A stretch of DNA of 64,000 bases from Paraburkholderia sp. BL9I2N2 (GCF_004339745.1 NZ_SMGP01000003.1:186001-250000); one strand, 5' to 3'. Shown: positions 25,268 to 34,060, counted from the first letter of the stretch. The notes: generated by a model not told the origin, from the letters alone. A program made the numbers and translations.

Positions 25268-26323
25268 CTAGCGGCTCGCCTCGAGTTCGTCGAAGCGCCG
25301 GGTTCGGTAAAGCACCATCGATACGAGCCAGCTCGCGGCGAAGATGCCGATGATGATGTAGCCCAGCGTGCCGAAGTTGTCGTTCAGCGTCCCGATAGCA
25401 TCCCACAGCTTGCCTTCGAGCTTCAAGTGGTCAGAAATCAGGCCCAAGGCCTCGATCGTGCCGACCAGCAGCGCGACCGCGACCGACACCAGTGTGATCG
25501 TCATGTTGTAGTAGATCTTACGAATCGGCTTGAGATAGGCCCAGCCGTAGGCCCCGAGCATCAGGTGACCATCGAGCGTATCCACCAGCGACATTCCCGC
25601 GCTGAAGAGCGCCGGGAACACCATGACCGCCCATGGCGAAATGCCGTGGGAAGCCTGCGACGCGGACATGCCGAGCAAGCTCACCTCAGTCGCGGTGTCG
25701 AAACCCAGTCCGAACAGAAAGCCAAGCGGGAACATGTGCCAACTGCGCGTGACGAGCCGAAACATCGGGCGAAAAATCCGCGCGAGAAAGCCGCGATCGG
25801 CTAGCAACATGTCGAAGTCGTCGTCGACGTAGGCGCCGCCTGCGCGAACGTGGCGCCATGCCTGGAAGATCGCTTTCAGAATCAGCAGGTTCAGGAACGC
25901 TATTGCGAACAGAAAGACTGTCGACACCGACGTGCTGATCAGGCCGCCCAATTCCTTGTATTGGGCAAAGCGCGTGCTCAACACGCTTGCGACCGCCACG
26001 ACCGCGAGCGAGGCGATGACGATGATGGTCGAGTGACCGAGCGAGAAGAAAAAGCCCACGGCGACAGGGCGCCTTTTTTCCTGCATCAGCTTGCGGGTCA
26101 CGTTGTCGATCGCTGCAATGTGATCGGCATCGACGGCATGGCGCAAGCCCAATCCGTAGGCGATCAACGCGGTGCCCAGCAGGACTGGGTGGTCCCAGAA
26201 CGACACGAACGCCCAGATCCAGGCAGCCGCATTAGTCACCAGCAGCAGGCCGTAAATGCCGAAGAGCTTGCGCTGGACCTGAGGATCGGATCCGGTAAGT
26301 ACATTGGACAGTTGCTTGAGCAT
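25268..26323 (-). CDS. nhlF: Nickel/cobalt permease (NiCoT family, NhlF/HoxN-like)
   Basis: A 351-residue inner-membrane permease with the NiCoT signature HAVDADHI (HX4DH, in GLRHAVDADHIAAIDN) in the second helix, and further family motifs LGHSTI and LGFDTATEVSLL. Eight hydrophobic segments can be seen. Its place next to a cobalt-type nitrile hydratase, as for NhlF of Rhodococcus, argues for cobalt uptake to supply the enzyme. It begins 84 bp after the activator gene on the same strand and is probably cotranscribed. Confidence 0.9.
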   Translation of the reverse strand: MLKQLSNVLTGSDPQVQRKLFGIYGLLLVTNAAAWIWAFVSFWDHPVLLGTALIAYGLGLRHAVDADHIAAIDNVTRKLMQEKRRPVAVGFFFSLGHSTIIVIASLAVVAVASVLSTRFAQYKELGGLISTSVSTVFLFAIAFLNLLILKAIFQAWRHVRAGGAYVDDDFDMLLADRGFLARIFRPMFRLVTRSWHMFPLGFLFGLGFDTATEVSLLGMSASQASHGISPWAVMVFPALFSAGMSLVDTLDGHLMLGAYGWAYLKPIRKIYYNMTITLVSVAVALLVGTIEALGLISDHLKLEGKLWDAIGTLNDNFGTLGYIIIGIFAASWLVSMVLYRTRRFDELEASR

Positions 26324-26407
26324 GATAGATATCCTGATGAAACTTCGTTACGCGATATGGCGAGCGTTCTCGTGCCCTTGTCTGAACGCCGGTGGCAAGG
26401 GCACGGC

Positions 26408-26755
26408 TCAATCGCTGGACGGACGCAATGCGCGCAGATTCAGCGACGCCATGTCTGTGGCCGACAGCACCCCAGCCTGCGTCACGGTCTTTTCGAGGGC
26501 GAGCAGAAAGCGCTCGTAGTAATCCCACGGTGGCTGCCCCGCGCAGTATCCGTCTTCCCATTCGGCGATCGACTCGATGAGATTCTGGCGGAAGTCTTCC
26601 CACTCGAAGTGCCCCGCCTTCGACAGCGAAAGCGCGAGCCCGAATACCTGCCGTTCCCATGGCTTGTCGAACAGAAGTTTGCCTTGCATGCGCGGCGGAG
26701 AGTCCGGATGTCCAAGCATGCTGGAGGCGGCATATTCCTCGAACCGGGTAAACAT
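26408..26755 (-). CDS. Nitrile hydratase activator/accessory protein
   Basis: A 115-residue protein with the nitrile-hydratase-beta-like accessory fold: PRMQGKLLFDKPWERQVFGLALSLSKAGHFEWEDFRQNLIESI and the GYCAGQPPWDYYERFLLALE region match the small activators (P14K, NhlE type) that swap the alpha subunit and insert cobalt. Its ATG at 26755 is 2 bp from the end of the alpha-subunit gene, which means coupled expression. Needed for cobalt loading in the cytoplasm. Confidence 0.85.
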   Translation of the reverse strand: MFTRFEEYAASSMLGHPDSPPRMQGKLLFDKPWERQVFGLALSLSKAGHFEWEDFRQNLIESIAEWEDGYCAGQPPWDYYERFLLALEKTVTQAGVLSATDMASLNLRALRPSSD

Positions 26756-26757
26756 GA

Positions 26758-27399
26758 TCAGACCGCAGGCCGCTGCGATGCGTCAGGCGAGGGCACCAGC
26801 GCCACACCCATCATCGCTTCGGGTGTGACGAGCGCGGCCAGTTCCGCCTCGCTCATGCCTTCAGTACCCGCGGGCCGCTCCGGGATGACGAACCAGCGGA
26901 TTTGCGCGCTGCTGTCCCATACCTTGACTTCCGTCTCGTCCGAAACCGGCACGCCGAACTCCTTCAGCACGGCGCGCGGTTCGCGCACGCCGCGCGCGCG
27001 AAACACCGGGTCCTTGTACCAATAGGGCGGCAGACCCAGCACGGGCCAGGGATAGCAGGAGCAGAGCGTGCAGATGATGAGGTTGTGAACGCCGTCGCCG
27101 TTGGCGACTGCGGCCATGTGTTCGCCTTCCGCGCCTTCCATCCCGGCCGGGAAGTCCATTTCCGCAATCGCCTTCGGTGTGTCTTCGACAAGGCGTTCTC
27201 TGAACGCTGGGTCGATCCACGCGCGCGCCACAATTTTCGCGCCGTTGAACGGGCCAGCCATCGCTTCGAAATGAGCCAGCACGGTATCGACCGAGTCGCT
27301 GCCCAGCACTCCTTTCTCGATCAGAAGCGCTTCGAGCGCCCGTACCTTGGCCGCGCTCGCGGCCTCGCGCTCGTCGTCGTATTTGAAAAGTTCGCTCAT
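26758..27399 (-). CDS. nthA: Nitrile hydratase alpha subunit, cobalt type
   Basis: A 213-residue subunit. The metal-binding claw is C110-T-L-C113-S-C115 (in IICTLCSCYPWPVLG); threonine at the second position is the mark of cobalt-type enzymes, iron types having serine. The following PPYWYKDPVFRARGVREPR is highly conserved. With the beta subunit it hydrates nitriles to amides in the cytoplasm. The two outer cysteines of the pair 113/115 are normally oxidised to sulfinic and sulfenic acid. Gene order beta-alpha-activator is that of other cobalt enzymes. No amidase gene is found nearby. Confidence 0.95.
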   Translation of the reverse strand: MSELFKYDDEREAASAAKVRALEALLIEKGVLGSDSVDTVLAHFEAMAGPFNGAKIVARAWIDPAFRERLVEDTPKAIAEMDFPAGMEGAEGEHMAAVANGDGVHNLIICTLCSCYPWPVLGLPPYWYKDPVFRARGVREPRAVLKEFGVPVSDETEVKVWDSSAQIRWFVIPERPAGTEGMSEAELAALVTPEAMMGVALVPSPDASQRPAV

Positions 27400-27432
27400 G
27401 TTGGTTCCATACCAGGTGATGGGTGTAGAGAT

Positions 27433-28176
27433 TCAGTTCGATGCATCGAGATACGCTTCGTATAGGTCGGCGTATATCGTCGTGTTTGGCTCGCTCTTTT
27501 CCTTGCCCCAGATGTCCTCGGCCTTGAATGCAACGCGATAGACGGGCATCGGCTCGCCGATGCCGTCGGGCCCTGTCGAAACGAAGTAGGAGTAGGCACC
27601 CGGATAGACGGAGTCGATCACACCGCGCTTGTTGCGCAGGTAGCCGGGCAAACGCGTGTGATCGACGGCGGCCGGATCGGCGATGCAGACCTGGGCACCG
27701 GGTTCGAAGCGCGGCGTCTGCGTCAGTGCGTTCAGCCCCGAATCGCCTTTTGCAAGGTAGTCGTTGATCTGCGAGGCAATGGCCGGATTCGGCTGCGCGG
27801 GCAACGGCGCATCGGGCTGGGCGCGGTAATGCGCGGTCTTCTGCGCGAGCTCGTCGGCCGATACATAACCCTGATCGATGAAGAATTGCGAAATCCCCAT
27901 CAGCCACTTTTCGTAGTACCGGTATTTGAAGTATTCGAACGGCTGCATGCCTTCGGCGCCGGTGCGCAGCGACGCCCAGGTCCACGTATTCCTGAACGTG
28001 GTAGGCAGCGTCGCCACCGGGTACTTTGGCAATGCGTCCGACAGATGCGTGCTTTCCGCCATCATCACCGTATGAATGCCGAAAATACGCTTCTCCCACG
28101 GCTCGACGAAAACCCGTGTCTCGACATTGACGGGTCCGAGGTTTTCGAGCCCGCCAAGGCTGTGCTGTAGTTTCAT
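27433..28176 (-). CDS. nthB: Nitrile hydratase beta subunit
   Basis: A 247-residue subunit of usual length, with the conserved N-terminus MKLQHSLGGLENLGPV and VFVEPWEKRIFGIH, the central RYYEKWLMGISQFFIDQGYVS and a C-terminal SH3-like barrel that begins at FEPGAQVCIADP and includes TRLPGYLRNKRGVI. It is the first subunit gene of the operon and lies 33 bp before the alpha gene. Pairs with nthA to form the active site. Confidence 0.95.
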   Translation of the reverse strand: MKLQHSLGGLENLGPVNVETRVFVEPWEKRIFGIHTVMMAESTHLSDALPKYPVATLPTTFRNTWTWASLRTGAEGMQPFEYFKYRYYEKWLMGISQFFIDQGYVSADELAQKTAHYRAQPDAPLPAQPNPAIASQINDYLAKGDSGLNALTQTPRFEPGAQVCIADPAAVDHTRLPGYLRNKRGVIDSVYPGAYSYFVSTGPDGIGEPMPVYRVAFKAEDIWGKEKSEPNTTIYADLYEAYLDASN

Positions 28177-28201
28177 GACGTGCGATTCCTGAAGTGGGTG
28201 G

Positions 28202-28705
28202 TCAGTTGAGTTGAGGCTGAGCCTTGTGGCTTAGTGCTTCGCCGAACGCTTCGGAGACGATCCCGAAGACGGCGCCGGTGACGAGCGCGGCGGCAGCCAC
28301 CAACGCGGGGTTCTGGATACCGACCGCGGTAATCGCCTTACCGGTGGCGACTGTGGTGCCGACCGTCGAAGCGAAGCCCCACACGACGGCGGGCAGCACA
28401 TTCAGCAACTTCAGTTTCGACACCTGCACCATCGCCGCACTTCCGACGCCGACGCAGATCGCTGCGGCGAGGGGGGCCGTGCCGCTACTGGCGATCGCCA
28501 TCAACGAGAGCGACGCGATGACGAGGCCGGTGAGATTCGACGCGACGCTTTGCACGAAGCCGCGCGGACCGCCGCCGACCACGAAGAACGATGCCCACGC
28601 GATAAACGTGACCCAGACGGGGACTGGAAACACCGTTGCCGTGACGTAGGTGTCGACGACGGCGAGCACGCCGATACTGACGGTAAGCGCATCAGTCTTT
28701 TTCAT
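28202..28705 (-). CDS. DUF1097 family membrane protein
   Basis: A 167-residue very hydrophobic protein with about five membrane segments (VTFIAWASFFVVGGG, LTGLVIASLSLMAIA, LLNVLPAVVWGFAS and others). It matches DUF1097, small inner-membrane proteins of unknown function related to inner-membrane protein YcdZ. It is located between the CobW and nthB genes on the same strand, 25 bp from each side, so it belongs to the nitrile hydratase operon. A role in solute permeation is possible but unproven. Confidence 0.82.
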   Translation of the reverse strand: MKKTDALTVSIGVLAVVDTYVTATVFPVPVWVTFIAWASFFVVGGGPRGFVQSVASNLTGLVIASLSLMAIASSGTAPLAAAICVGVGSAAMVQVSKLKLLNVLPAVVWGFASTVGTTVATGKAITAVGIQNPALVAAAALVTGAVFGIVSEAFGEALSHKAQPQLN

Positions 28706-28729
28706 TGCAGACTCCTCGAGATAAGTTGG

Positions 28730-29719
28730 CTAGTGGATACAGCTGAGAAACGATTCGCGCAGTCGTGGAAAATCCAGATTGCGGCCGATGAACACGAACT
28801 TGTTCTCGCGCGGCTCGTCCTTCTGCCATGCGCGTCCGGGTTTGGCTTCCAGCAACATATGCACGCTATGGAAATGGAACTGTCGCGCTTCGGCGTGAAA
28901 GTTGAGGACGCCTTTCATGCGCATCAGTTGCTGGCCTTGCTTTTGTACGAGTTCGTTAATCCAACGGTTAAAGCGCGTGGCATCGAGGTCGCCCTTTTCG
29001 ACCAGCGCGCACGATTGGATTGACACGTCGTGTTCGTGGTCGTGAGCGCCTTCGTCGAGCAGATCGGGCTCGATCGCGAGCAGCGTGGGGAGCGAAAAGC
29101 GGCGCACACCCAGCAGAGCGTCCGCGCGGATTTGCGAGCGGGTCGAGGTGATGATGGCGGCGGTTGGATTCAAAGAACGGATCGTTCGTTGGACGGCGAC
29201 TAGCTCGTCTTCCGTGATCAGGTCGAGCTTGTTGATCAGAATGACGTCGGCGAACGCCACCTGCTCGCGCGCAATGTCGTCATCGAGTTGCCGGCGCAGA
29301 TGCAGTGCGTCGACCACAGTGACGACCGATTCGAGATCCACGGCTTCGCGCAGGTCGGGATCGGCGAGGAACGTTTGCAGGACCGGTGCCGGATCGGCGA
29401 GTCCGGATGTCTCGACGATCAGGCGCTGCATGGGTGCCGCGCCGGTCTGCGAACGCGCCAGCAGCGCTTTCACACTATCGACGAGGTCCGCGCGCACCGT
29501 GCAGCACACGCAGCCGTTATTGATTTCGACCAGCGCCTGTTCTTCGGCGACGATCAATTGTCCGTCGATACCGACTTCGCCGAATTCGTTGACGACCACG
29601 CCGATTGATCCCGGCGCCCGTTGCTGTAGCAACTGATTGACGAGAGTGGTTTTACCCGAGCCGAGAAACCCGGAGATGACAGTGACGGGAAGCTTGAGCG
29701 GTGTGGGTGTGCGAGTCAT
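28730..29719 (-). CDS. CobW/COG0523 family metal-chaperone GTPase
   Basis: A 329-residue G3E GTPase. The ATG at 29719 gives the usual start just before the Walker A motif GFLGSGKTTL; a longer frame to 30010 covers the promoter region. The metal-binding GCVCC motif (NNGCVCCTVRADL), ETSGLADPAP and NKLDL are intact, and the C-terminal CobW domain (LNFHAEARQFHFHSVH) is histidine-rich. These GTPases deliver zinc, cobalt or iron. As the first gene of the nitrile hydratase operon it probably delivers cobalt to the hydratase or its activator. Confidence 0.9.
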   Translation of the reverse strand: MTRTPTPLKLPVTVISGFLGSGKTTLVNQLLQQRAPGSIGVVVNEFGEVGIDGQLIVAEEQALVEINNGCVCCTVRADLVDSVKALLARSQTGAAPMQRLIVETSGLADPAPVLQTFLADPDLREAVDLESVVTVVDALHLRRQLDDDIAREQVAFADVILINKLDLITEDELVAVQRTIRSLNPTAAIITSTRSQIRADALLGVRRFSLPTLLAIEPDLLDEGAHDHEHDVSIQSCALVEKGDLDATRFNRWINELVQKQGQQLMRMKGVLNFHAEARQFHFHSVHMLLEAKPGRAWQKDEPRENKFVFIGRNLDFPRLRESFLSCIH

Positions 29720-29836
29720 GACAGAGTCCGTTGCTGATCGAGACTGACTCAATAGAGCGAGTACCAGGCCTGTCGCCGTCATCCGTCTGTGCAGGAAATC
29801 AGCTTGTCCCGAATGCACGGGAAATGTGGCTGTTTT

Positions 29837-29851
29837 TGTCCGAGGCGGACA
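29837..29851. promoter_or_regulatory. Inverted repeat TGTCCG-AGG-CGGACA upstream of the nitrile hydratase operon
   Basis: Perfect 6-bp arms with a 3-bp spacer, 118 bp upstream of the CobW start. The TGTCC/GGACA form resembles upstream sites bound by enhancer-binding or other dimeric activators. I did not find a convincing sigma-54 promoter between it and the operon. The rest of 29720-30278 is intergenic between two divergent units and shows no further gene; open frames there lack ribosome-binding sites and similarity. Confidence 0.4.
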
Positions 29852-30278
29852 TTGAGGACAACATGATGCGAACAGGCGGCATGAATCCGATGCCAAGCGC
29901 TGGTGCAGGTGTGAGATTCGATGCCCTGCGACGGTGCGCAATGTTCCGTAGCTATGCGCTGCGGTGGCGATGACGACTCTGGAAAACGCTAATGAGCGCG
30001 GATTCAGCAATAACGGGCAGTGCCTACGGCTGTTCCGCTCTCAGAAGGCGATGTCAGTTTTCACTGAAAGTAAATAAACAAGTGATTTTCGGTGAAGCCA
30101 TAACGCGCATCCCGCGGATAAGCTATTACTTCCCACTTCCGAGTTTCCCGTACATTGACCCACGTGCGATGTCTCAGGCGGCACCTTAATGCATTGCCCA
30201 CCAGCTATACGTTCAATGGCGACTGCTGATGCCTTCGATATACAACGGTACCGACCATAGTTTGCGAGTAACGCCAGA

Positions 30279-32585
30279 ATGACAAACAAGACTGCCGCAC
30301 AGAACATTCGCGAAGCCGCCCTCGATTACCACGAGTTCCCCACCCCGGGGAAGATCGCGATCGCCCCGACCAAGCAGATGATCAACCAGCGCGACCTCGC
30401 GCTGGCGTACTCGCCTGGCGTCGCGTTCGCGTGCGAGGAAATCGTCGAGAACCCGTTGAACGCCGCGCGCTTCACCGCGCGCAGCAACCTGGTCGGCGTC
30501 GTCACGAACGGCACCGCGGTGCTGGGTCTGGGCAACATCGGCCCGCTCGCCTCGAAGCCGGTCATGGAAGGCAAGGCCGTGCTGTTCAAGAAGTTCGCCG
30601 GCATCGACGTGTTCGATATCGAGCTGAACGAGTCCGACCCGCACAAGCTGGTCGACGTGATCGCGGCGCTGGAGCCGACCTTCGGCGGCATCAACCTCGA
30701 GGACATCAAGGCGCCGGACTGCTTCATCGTTGAACGCGAGTGCCGCAAGCGCATGAAGATTCCGGTTTTCCACGACGACCAGCACGGTACGGCCATCGTC
30801 GTCGCGGCGGCCATCACCAACGGTCTGAAGGTGGTCGGCAAGGACATCAGGGAGGTCAAGCTGGTGTCCTCGGGCGCGGGCGCCGCGGCGCTGGCCTGTC
30901 TGGACCTGCTGGTCGACATCGGTCTGCCGCTCGAGAACATCACCGTCACCGATCTGGCCGGCGTGGTCTACAAGGGCCGCGTCGAACTGATGGACCCGGA
31001 CAAGGAGCGCTTCGCGCGTGAAACTGATGCCCGCACGCTGGCCGAAGCCATCGGCGGCGCGGACGTTTTCCTGGGGCTCTCGGCCGGCGGCGTGCTCAAG
31101 CAGGACATGGTCAGGCAGATGGCGGACAAGCCGCTGATTCTGGCGCTGGCCAACCCGACGCCGGAAATCCTGCCGGAACTGGCGCTGGAAGTGCGTCCGG
31201 ACGCCGTGCTGTGCACGGGCCGTACCGACTACCCGAACCAGGTGAACAACGTGCTGGTGTTCCCGTTCCTGTTCCGCGGCGCGCTGGATGCGGGCGCGAC
31301 GACGGTCACGCGGGAAATGGAAATTGCCGCGGTCAACGCGATCGCCGAACTCGCGCGCCAGGAGCAGAGCGATATCGTTGCGACGGCGTATGGTATTCAG
31401 GACCTCTCGTTCGGCCCGGAATACCTGATTCCGAAGCCGTTCGATCCGCGTCTGATCGTCAAGGTCGCGCCGGCCGTGGCGAAGGCCGCGATGGATTCGG
31501 GCGTCGCCGAGCGTCCGATCGAGGACATGGAAGCCTACGAACAGCATCTGCAGCAGTTCGTGTATCACAGCGGCACGACCATGAAGCCGATTTTCCAGCT
31601 CGCGCGTGGCGTCGAGCCGGAGAAGAAGCGCATCGTGTTCGCGGAAGGCGAAGAGGAGCGCGTGCTGCGCGCGATGCAGATCATCGTCGACGAGAAGCTC
31701 GCCAGGCCGATCCTGATCGGCCGGCCGGCGGTGATCGAGCAGCGCATTGCGCGCTACGGCCTGCGTCTGGTCGCGGGGCAGGACTACACGGTCGTGAACA
31801 CGGACCACGACGAGCGCTATCGCGACTTCTGGCAGGAATATCACAAGATGATGTCGCGCAAGGGCATCAGCGCGCAGATGGCGAAGCTCGAAATGCGCCG
31901 CCGCACCACGCTGATCGGCGCGATGCTGGTGGAAAAGGGCGAAGCGGACGGCATGATCTGCGGCACGGTGTCGACCACGCATCGTCACCTGCACTTCATC
32001 GATCAGGTGATCGGCAAGAAGGAAGGCGCGAAGGTCTACGCGGCGATGAACGCGCTGGTGCTGCCGAACCGGCAGATTTTCCTGGTCGATACGCACGTGA
32101 ACGTCGATCCGACGCCGGAGCAACTGGCGGAAATCACGATCATGGCGGCTGAGGAAGTGCGCCGTTTCGGTATCGAGCCGAAGATCGCGCTGCTGTCGCA
32201 TTCGAACTTCGGCACGAGCAACGCGCCGACCGCGCAGAAGATGCGCGACACGCTGGCGATCCTGCGCGAACGCGCACCGGACCTGCACGTGGACGGCGAA
32301 ATGCACGGCGACATCGCGCTCGACGCGAATCTGCGCCGCGAGGTGCTGCCCGACTCGACGCTCGAAGGCGACGCGAACCTGCTGGTGCTGCCGAACATCG
32401 ACGCGGCCAACATCTCGTACAACCTGCTGAAGACGGCCGCGGGCAACAACATCGCGATTGGTCCGATGCTGCTGGGCGCGGCCAAGCCGGTGCACGTGCT
32501 GACGGCGTCGGCGACGGTGCGCCGGATCGTCAACATGACGGCGCTGCTGGTGGCGGATGTTGTGGGCGGCCGCATGAACGGTTGA
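30279..32585 (+). CDS. maeB: NADP-dependent malic enzyme fused to a phosphotransacetylase-like domain
   Basis: A 768-residue MaeB-type enzyme. Residues 1-430 are the malic enzyme: HEFPTPGKIAIAPTK, the catalytic region LAYSPGVAFACEEI, metal-binding VFHDDQHGTAIVVAAA and the NADP site VSSGAGAAALACL. Residues 440-768 are a phosphate acetyl/butyryl-transferase-like domain (KKRIVFAEGEEERVLRAMQI, GKPVHVL-type ending AKPVHVLTASATVRRIVNMTA), which in MaeB serves allosteric regulation by acetyl-CoA. It decarboxylates malate to pyruvate, giving NADPH for growth on C4 acids. Codon use is strongly biased (G/C third positions), as in a well-expressed core gene. Confidence 0.95.
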   Translation: MTNKTAAQNIREAALDYHEFPTPGKIAIAPTKQMINQRDLALAYSPGVAFACEEIVENPLNAARFTARSNLVGVVTNGTAVLGLGNIGPLASKPVMEGKAVLFKKFAGIDVFDIELNESDPHKLVDVIAALEPTFGGINLEDIKAPDCFIVERECRKRMKIPVFHDDQHGTAIVVAAAITNGLKVVGKDIREVKLVSSGAGAAALACLDLLVDIGLPLENITVTDLAGVVYKGRVELMDPDKERFARETDARTLAEAIGGADVFLGLSAGGVLKQDMVRQMADKPLILALANPTPEILPELALEVRPDAVLCTGRTDYPNQVNNVLVFPFLFRGALDAGATTVTREMEIAAVNAIAELARQEQSDIVATAYGIQDLSFGPEYLIPKPFDPRLIVKVAPAVAKAAMDSGVAERPIEDMEAYEQHLQQFVYHSGTTMKPIFQLARGVEPEKKRIVFAEGEEERVLRAMQIIVDEKLARPILIGRPAVIEQRIARYGLRLVAGQDYTVVNTDHDERYRDFWQEYHKMMSRKGISAQMAKLEMRRRTTLIGAMLVEKGEADGMICGTVSTTHRHLHFIDQVIGKKEGAKVYAAMNALVLPNRQIFLVDTHVNVDPTPEQLAEITIMAAEEVRRFGIEPKIALLSHSNFGTSNAPTAQKMRDTLAILRERAPDLHVDGEMHGDIALDANLRREVLPDSTLEGDANLLVLPNIDAANISYNLLKTAAGNNIAIGPMLLGAAKPVHVLTASATVRRIVNMTALLVADVVGGRMNG

Positions 32586-32692
32586 TTCTTGCGCCTCGGC
32601 TTGGTCACGCGGGGATGCAGCAAAGCAATCTCGCGTTGCATGATGCCCACGAGGGGACTCTCGACTCGACATCGCGAGCCGGCCTTACTTCG

Positions 32693-32839
32693 AACGAAAC
32701 CTGCGCGTATGTCCGGATGGGCGTCGACGGGCCCAAGCCAGGCGCTCCGTTTCACAACCCGCACTACGACTTCAACGACGACGCATCGGCTACCGGTGCC
32801 TCATATTGGGTGAACGTCGTGAAGGCGTTTGGCGCTGCG
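32693..32839 (+). pseudogene. Remnant of the C-terminus of an M20 amidohydrolase
   Basis: The frame reads NETCAYVRMGVDGPKPGAPF and then HNPHYDFNDDASATGASYWV, the very conserved C-terminal stretch of hippurate hydrolase/M20 amidohydrolases (usually HNPxYDFND followed by GASYW). Nothing upstream in this frame corresponds to the rest of the enzyme, and the frame runs on without the expected stop. It lies in the 330-bp gap between maeB and the DeoR gene, which otherwise holds nothing. Confidence 0.6.
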
Positions 32840-32915
32840 CATGTGTGGAGCTTCGCCGCTGTCGTGTGCGACTGTGTGATCCGTAAGGGCCGCGCGACGC
32901 CGACGCCTGAAGACA

Positions 32916-33716
32916 CTATGACTTTCCGTGAGGCAGAGGCTGGCGCGCCTGCTGCGAGGCGGTTTCGATCGTCACTTCGCTGTGCAGCAGGAACGTTGCC
33001 AATTCCGGCGTGCCCGGTTGAGCATCGGTCACCAGGGTCCAGTCGCGTTCGAGTGGGGTCCAGTGCTGCTGGCTCGCGCGATCCAGTTTGTGCGACGTCA
33101 CCAGCACGAAGACGTTGGCCGCCTGCCTGATGATGCATTCCTTCAGATAGGCCTGCTCGGCGGTCGCCTCGCAGAGCCCACGGCCGGCGACCACGCCGTC
33201 CGCGCCAAGAAAAGCCTTGTCGACGGACAGGCGGTTCAGCGCGATCTGCGCGAGCGGCCCAAGCGTGCTCATGCTTGAGGGCCGCAGGTCGCCGCCGATC
33301 AGCGTGACCGGCACGTCGCTCGACGCAAGCAGGCCAATTGCCAGCAGGTTGTTGGTGACCACGCGAATGTCGCGGCGGCCGGCCAGCAGCCGGGCCATTG
33401 CAGCGGTGGTGGTGCCGCCGTCGAGAAAGATGGTGTCGCCGTCCTGGACGTGGCTCACCGCCACCTGCGCGATCGCGTCCTTTTGCTCGCGGAAGCTTTC
33501 GCGCCGCAGATCGAGCGACTCCTCGGGTTCGTGAATCCCAACCGAGGCGGCCGCGCCTCCATACGTGCGCACGATGAGCCGTTCGTCGGCGAGCGCGCGC
33601 AGGTCGCGACGCACGGTTGCTTCGGACATGCCGAAATGCTCGCACAGGGCGCCCACGTCGTTCATGCCGGACAGGACGGCCTTCAGCATCGCCTCGCGGC
33701 GGTTCGTAACTTTCAT
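32916..33716 (-). CDS. DeoR family transcriptional regulator
   Basis: A 266-residue repressor, started at the ATG at 33716 (MKVTNRREAMLKAV). Residues 5-60 are the DeoR helix-turn-helix (VGALCEHFGMSEATVRRDLRAL, RTYGGA). The sugar-phosphate sensor domain follows, with the DGGTTTAAMARLL and VVTNNLLAIG motifs and GADGV near the C-terminal third. It is divergent from the KdgT/DtnK/PdxA2 operon, and a set of inverted repeats overlaps the putative start of that operon, so it probably represses it until a phosphorylated intermediate binds. Confidence 0.9.
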   Translation of the reverse strand: MKVTNRREAMLKAVLSGMNDVGALCEHFGMSEATVRRDLRALADERLIVRTYGGAAASVGIHEPEESLDLRRESFREQKDAIAQVAVSHVQDGDTIFLDGGTTTAAMARLLAGRRDIRVVTNNLLAIGLLASSDVPVTLIGGDLRPSSMSTLGPLAQIALNRLSVDKAFLGADGVVAGRGLCEATAEQAYLKECIIRQAANVFVLVTSHKLDRASQQHWTPLERDWTLVTDAQPGTPELATFLLHSEVTIETASQQARQPLPHGKS

Positions 33717-33968
33717 GGTGATAGAGGGTAGCGGGTCATCCGAATGCTGCGCGCAATAGAGAGGAGAGGCGCCAACGGGCGTAAGTGTAATCAAACCGGC
33801 TGCTGGAGCAACGCCTGCGGAGCGGGGCGCGCTGCGCCCGCGACGTCGTTACGGCATACAAGTATTTTTGGCTCAGTGTGATCGATTCAATCAAATTCGG
33901 CCCCATTACGCCTGGACGTGCTCCTTTCTGGCGAATTTACCAGCCTCGACAGCTTGTTAATGAGCGGA

Positions 33969-33997
33969 TTGCGCAGGGGCGTCTCGTGGCGTACACT
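33969..33997 (+). promoter_or_regulatory. Sigma-70-like promoter of the sugar-acid kinase operon
   Basis: TTGCGC (33969-33974) and TACACT (33992-33997) are separated by exactly 17 bp and lie about 60 bp before the permease start. Transcription would begin near 34004, directly on the inverted repeats listed next. Both hexamers are imperfect, so confidence is moderate. Confidence 0.5.
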
Positions 33998-34000
33998 CCG

Positions 34001-34043
34001 AATGACTGAATCAGTCATTTATAAATGATTGTTTCGATCATTT
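34001..34043. promoter_or_regulatory. Cluster of inverted repeats, candidate DeoR operators
   Basis: Four half-sites of the type AATGAnT/AnTCATT follow one another: AATGACTG-AAT-CAGTCATT (34001-34019), the perfect palindrome TCATTTATAAATGA (34015-34028), and AAATGAT-N7-ATCATTT (34023-34043). They overlap the predicted start of transcription and end 17 bp before the permease ATG. Repeats of a short box at the start site are a common DeoR-family arrangement. The remaining sequence from 33717 to 33968 shows nothing further. Confidence 0.55.
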
Positions 34044-34060
34044 CCATACAGGAGACAAAG

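Noticed and set aside
29719..29840. A sigma-54 promoter between the TGTCCG palindrome and the CobW gene
   Set aside because: The best GG-N10-GC match (read on the minus strand) differs from the consensus at most other positions; not enough to annotate.
30213..32672. An 819-codon open frame on the minus strand opposite maeB
   Set aside because: It mirrors the codon bias of maeB (high GC third positions), has an arginine- and histidine-rich composition, no ribosome-binding site and no family motif.
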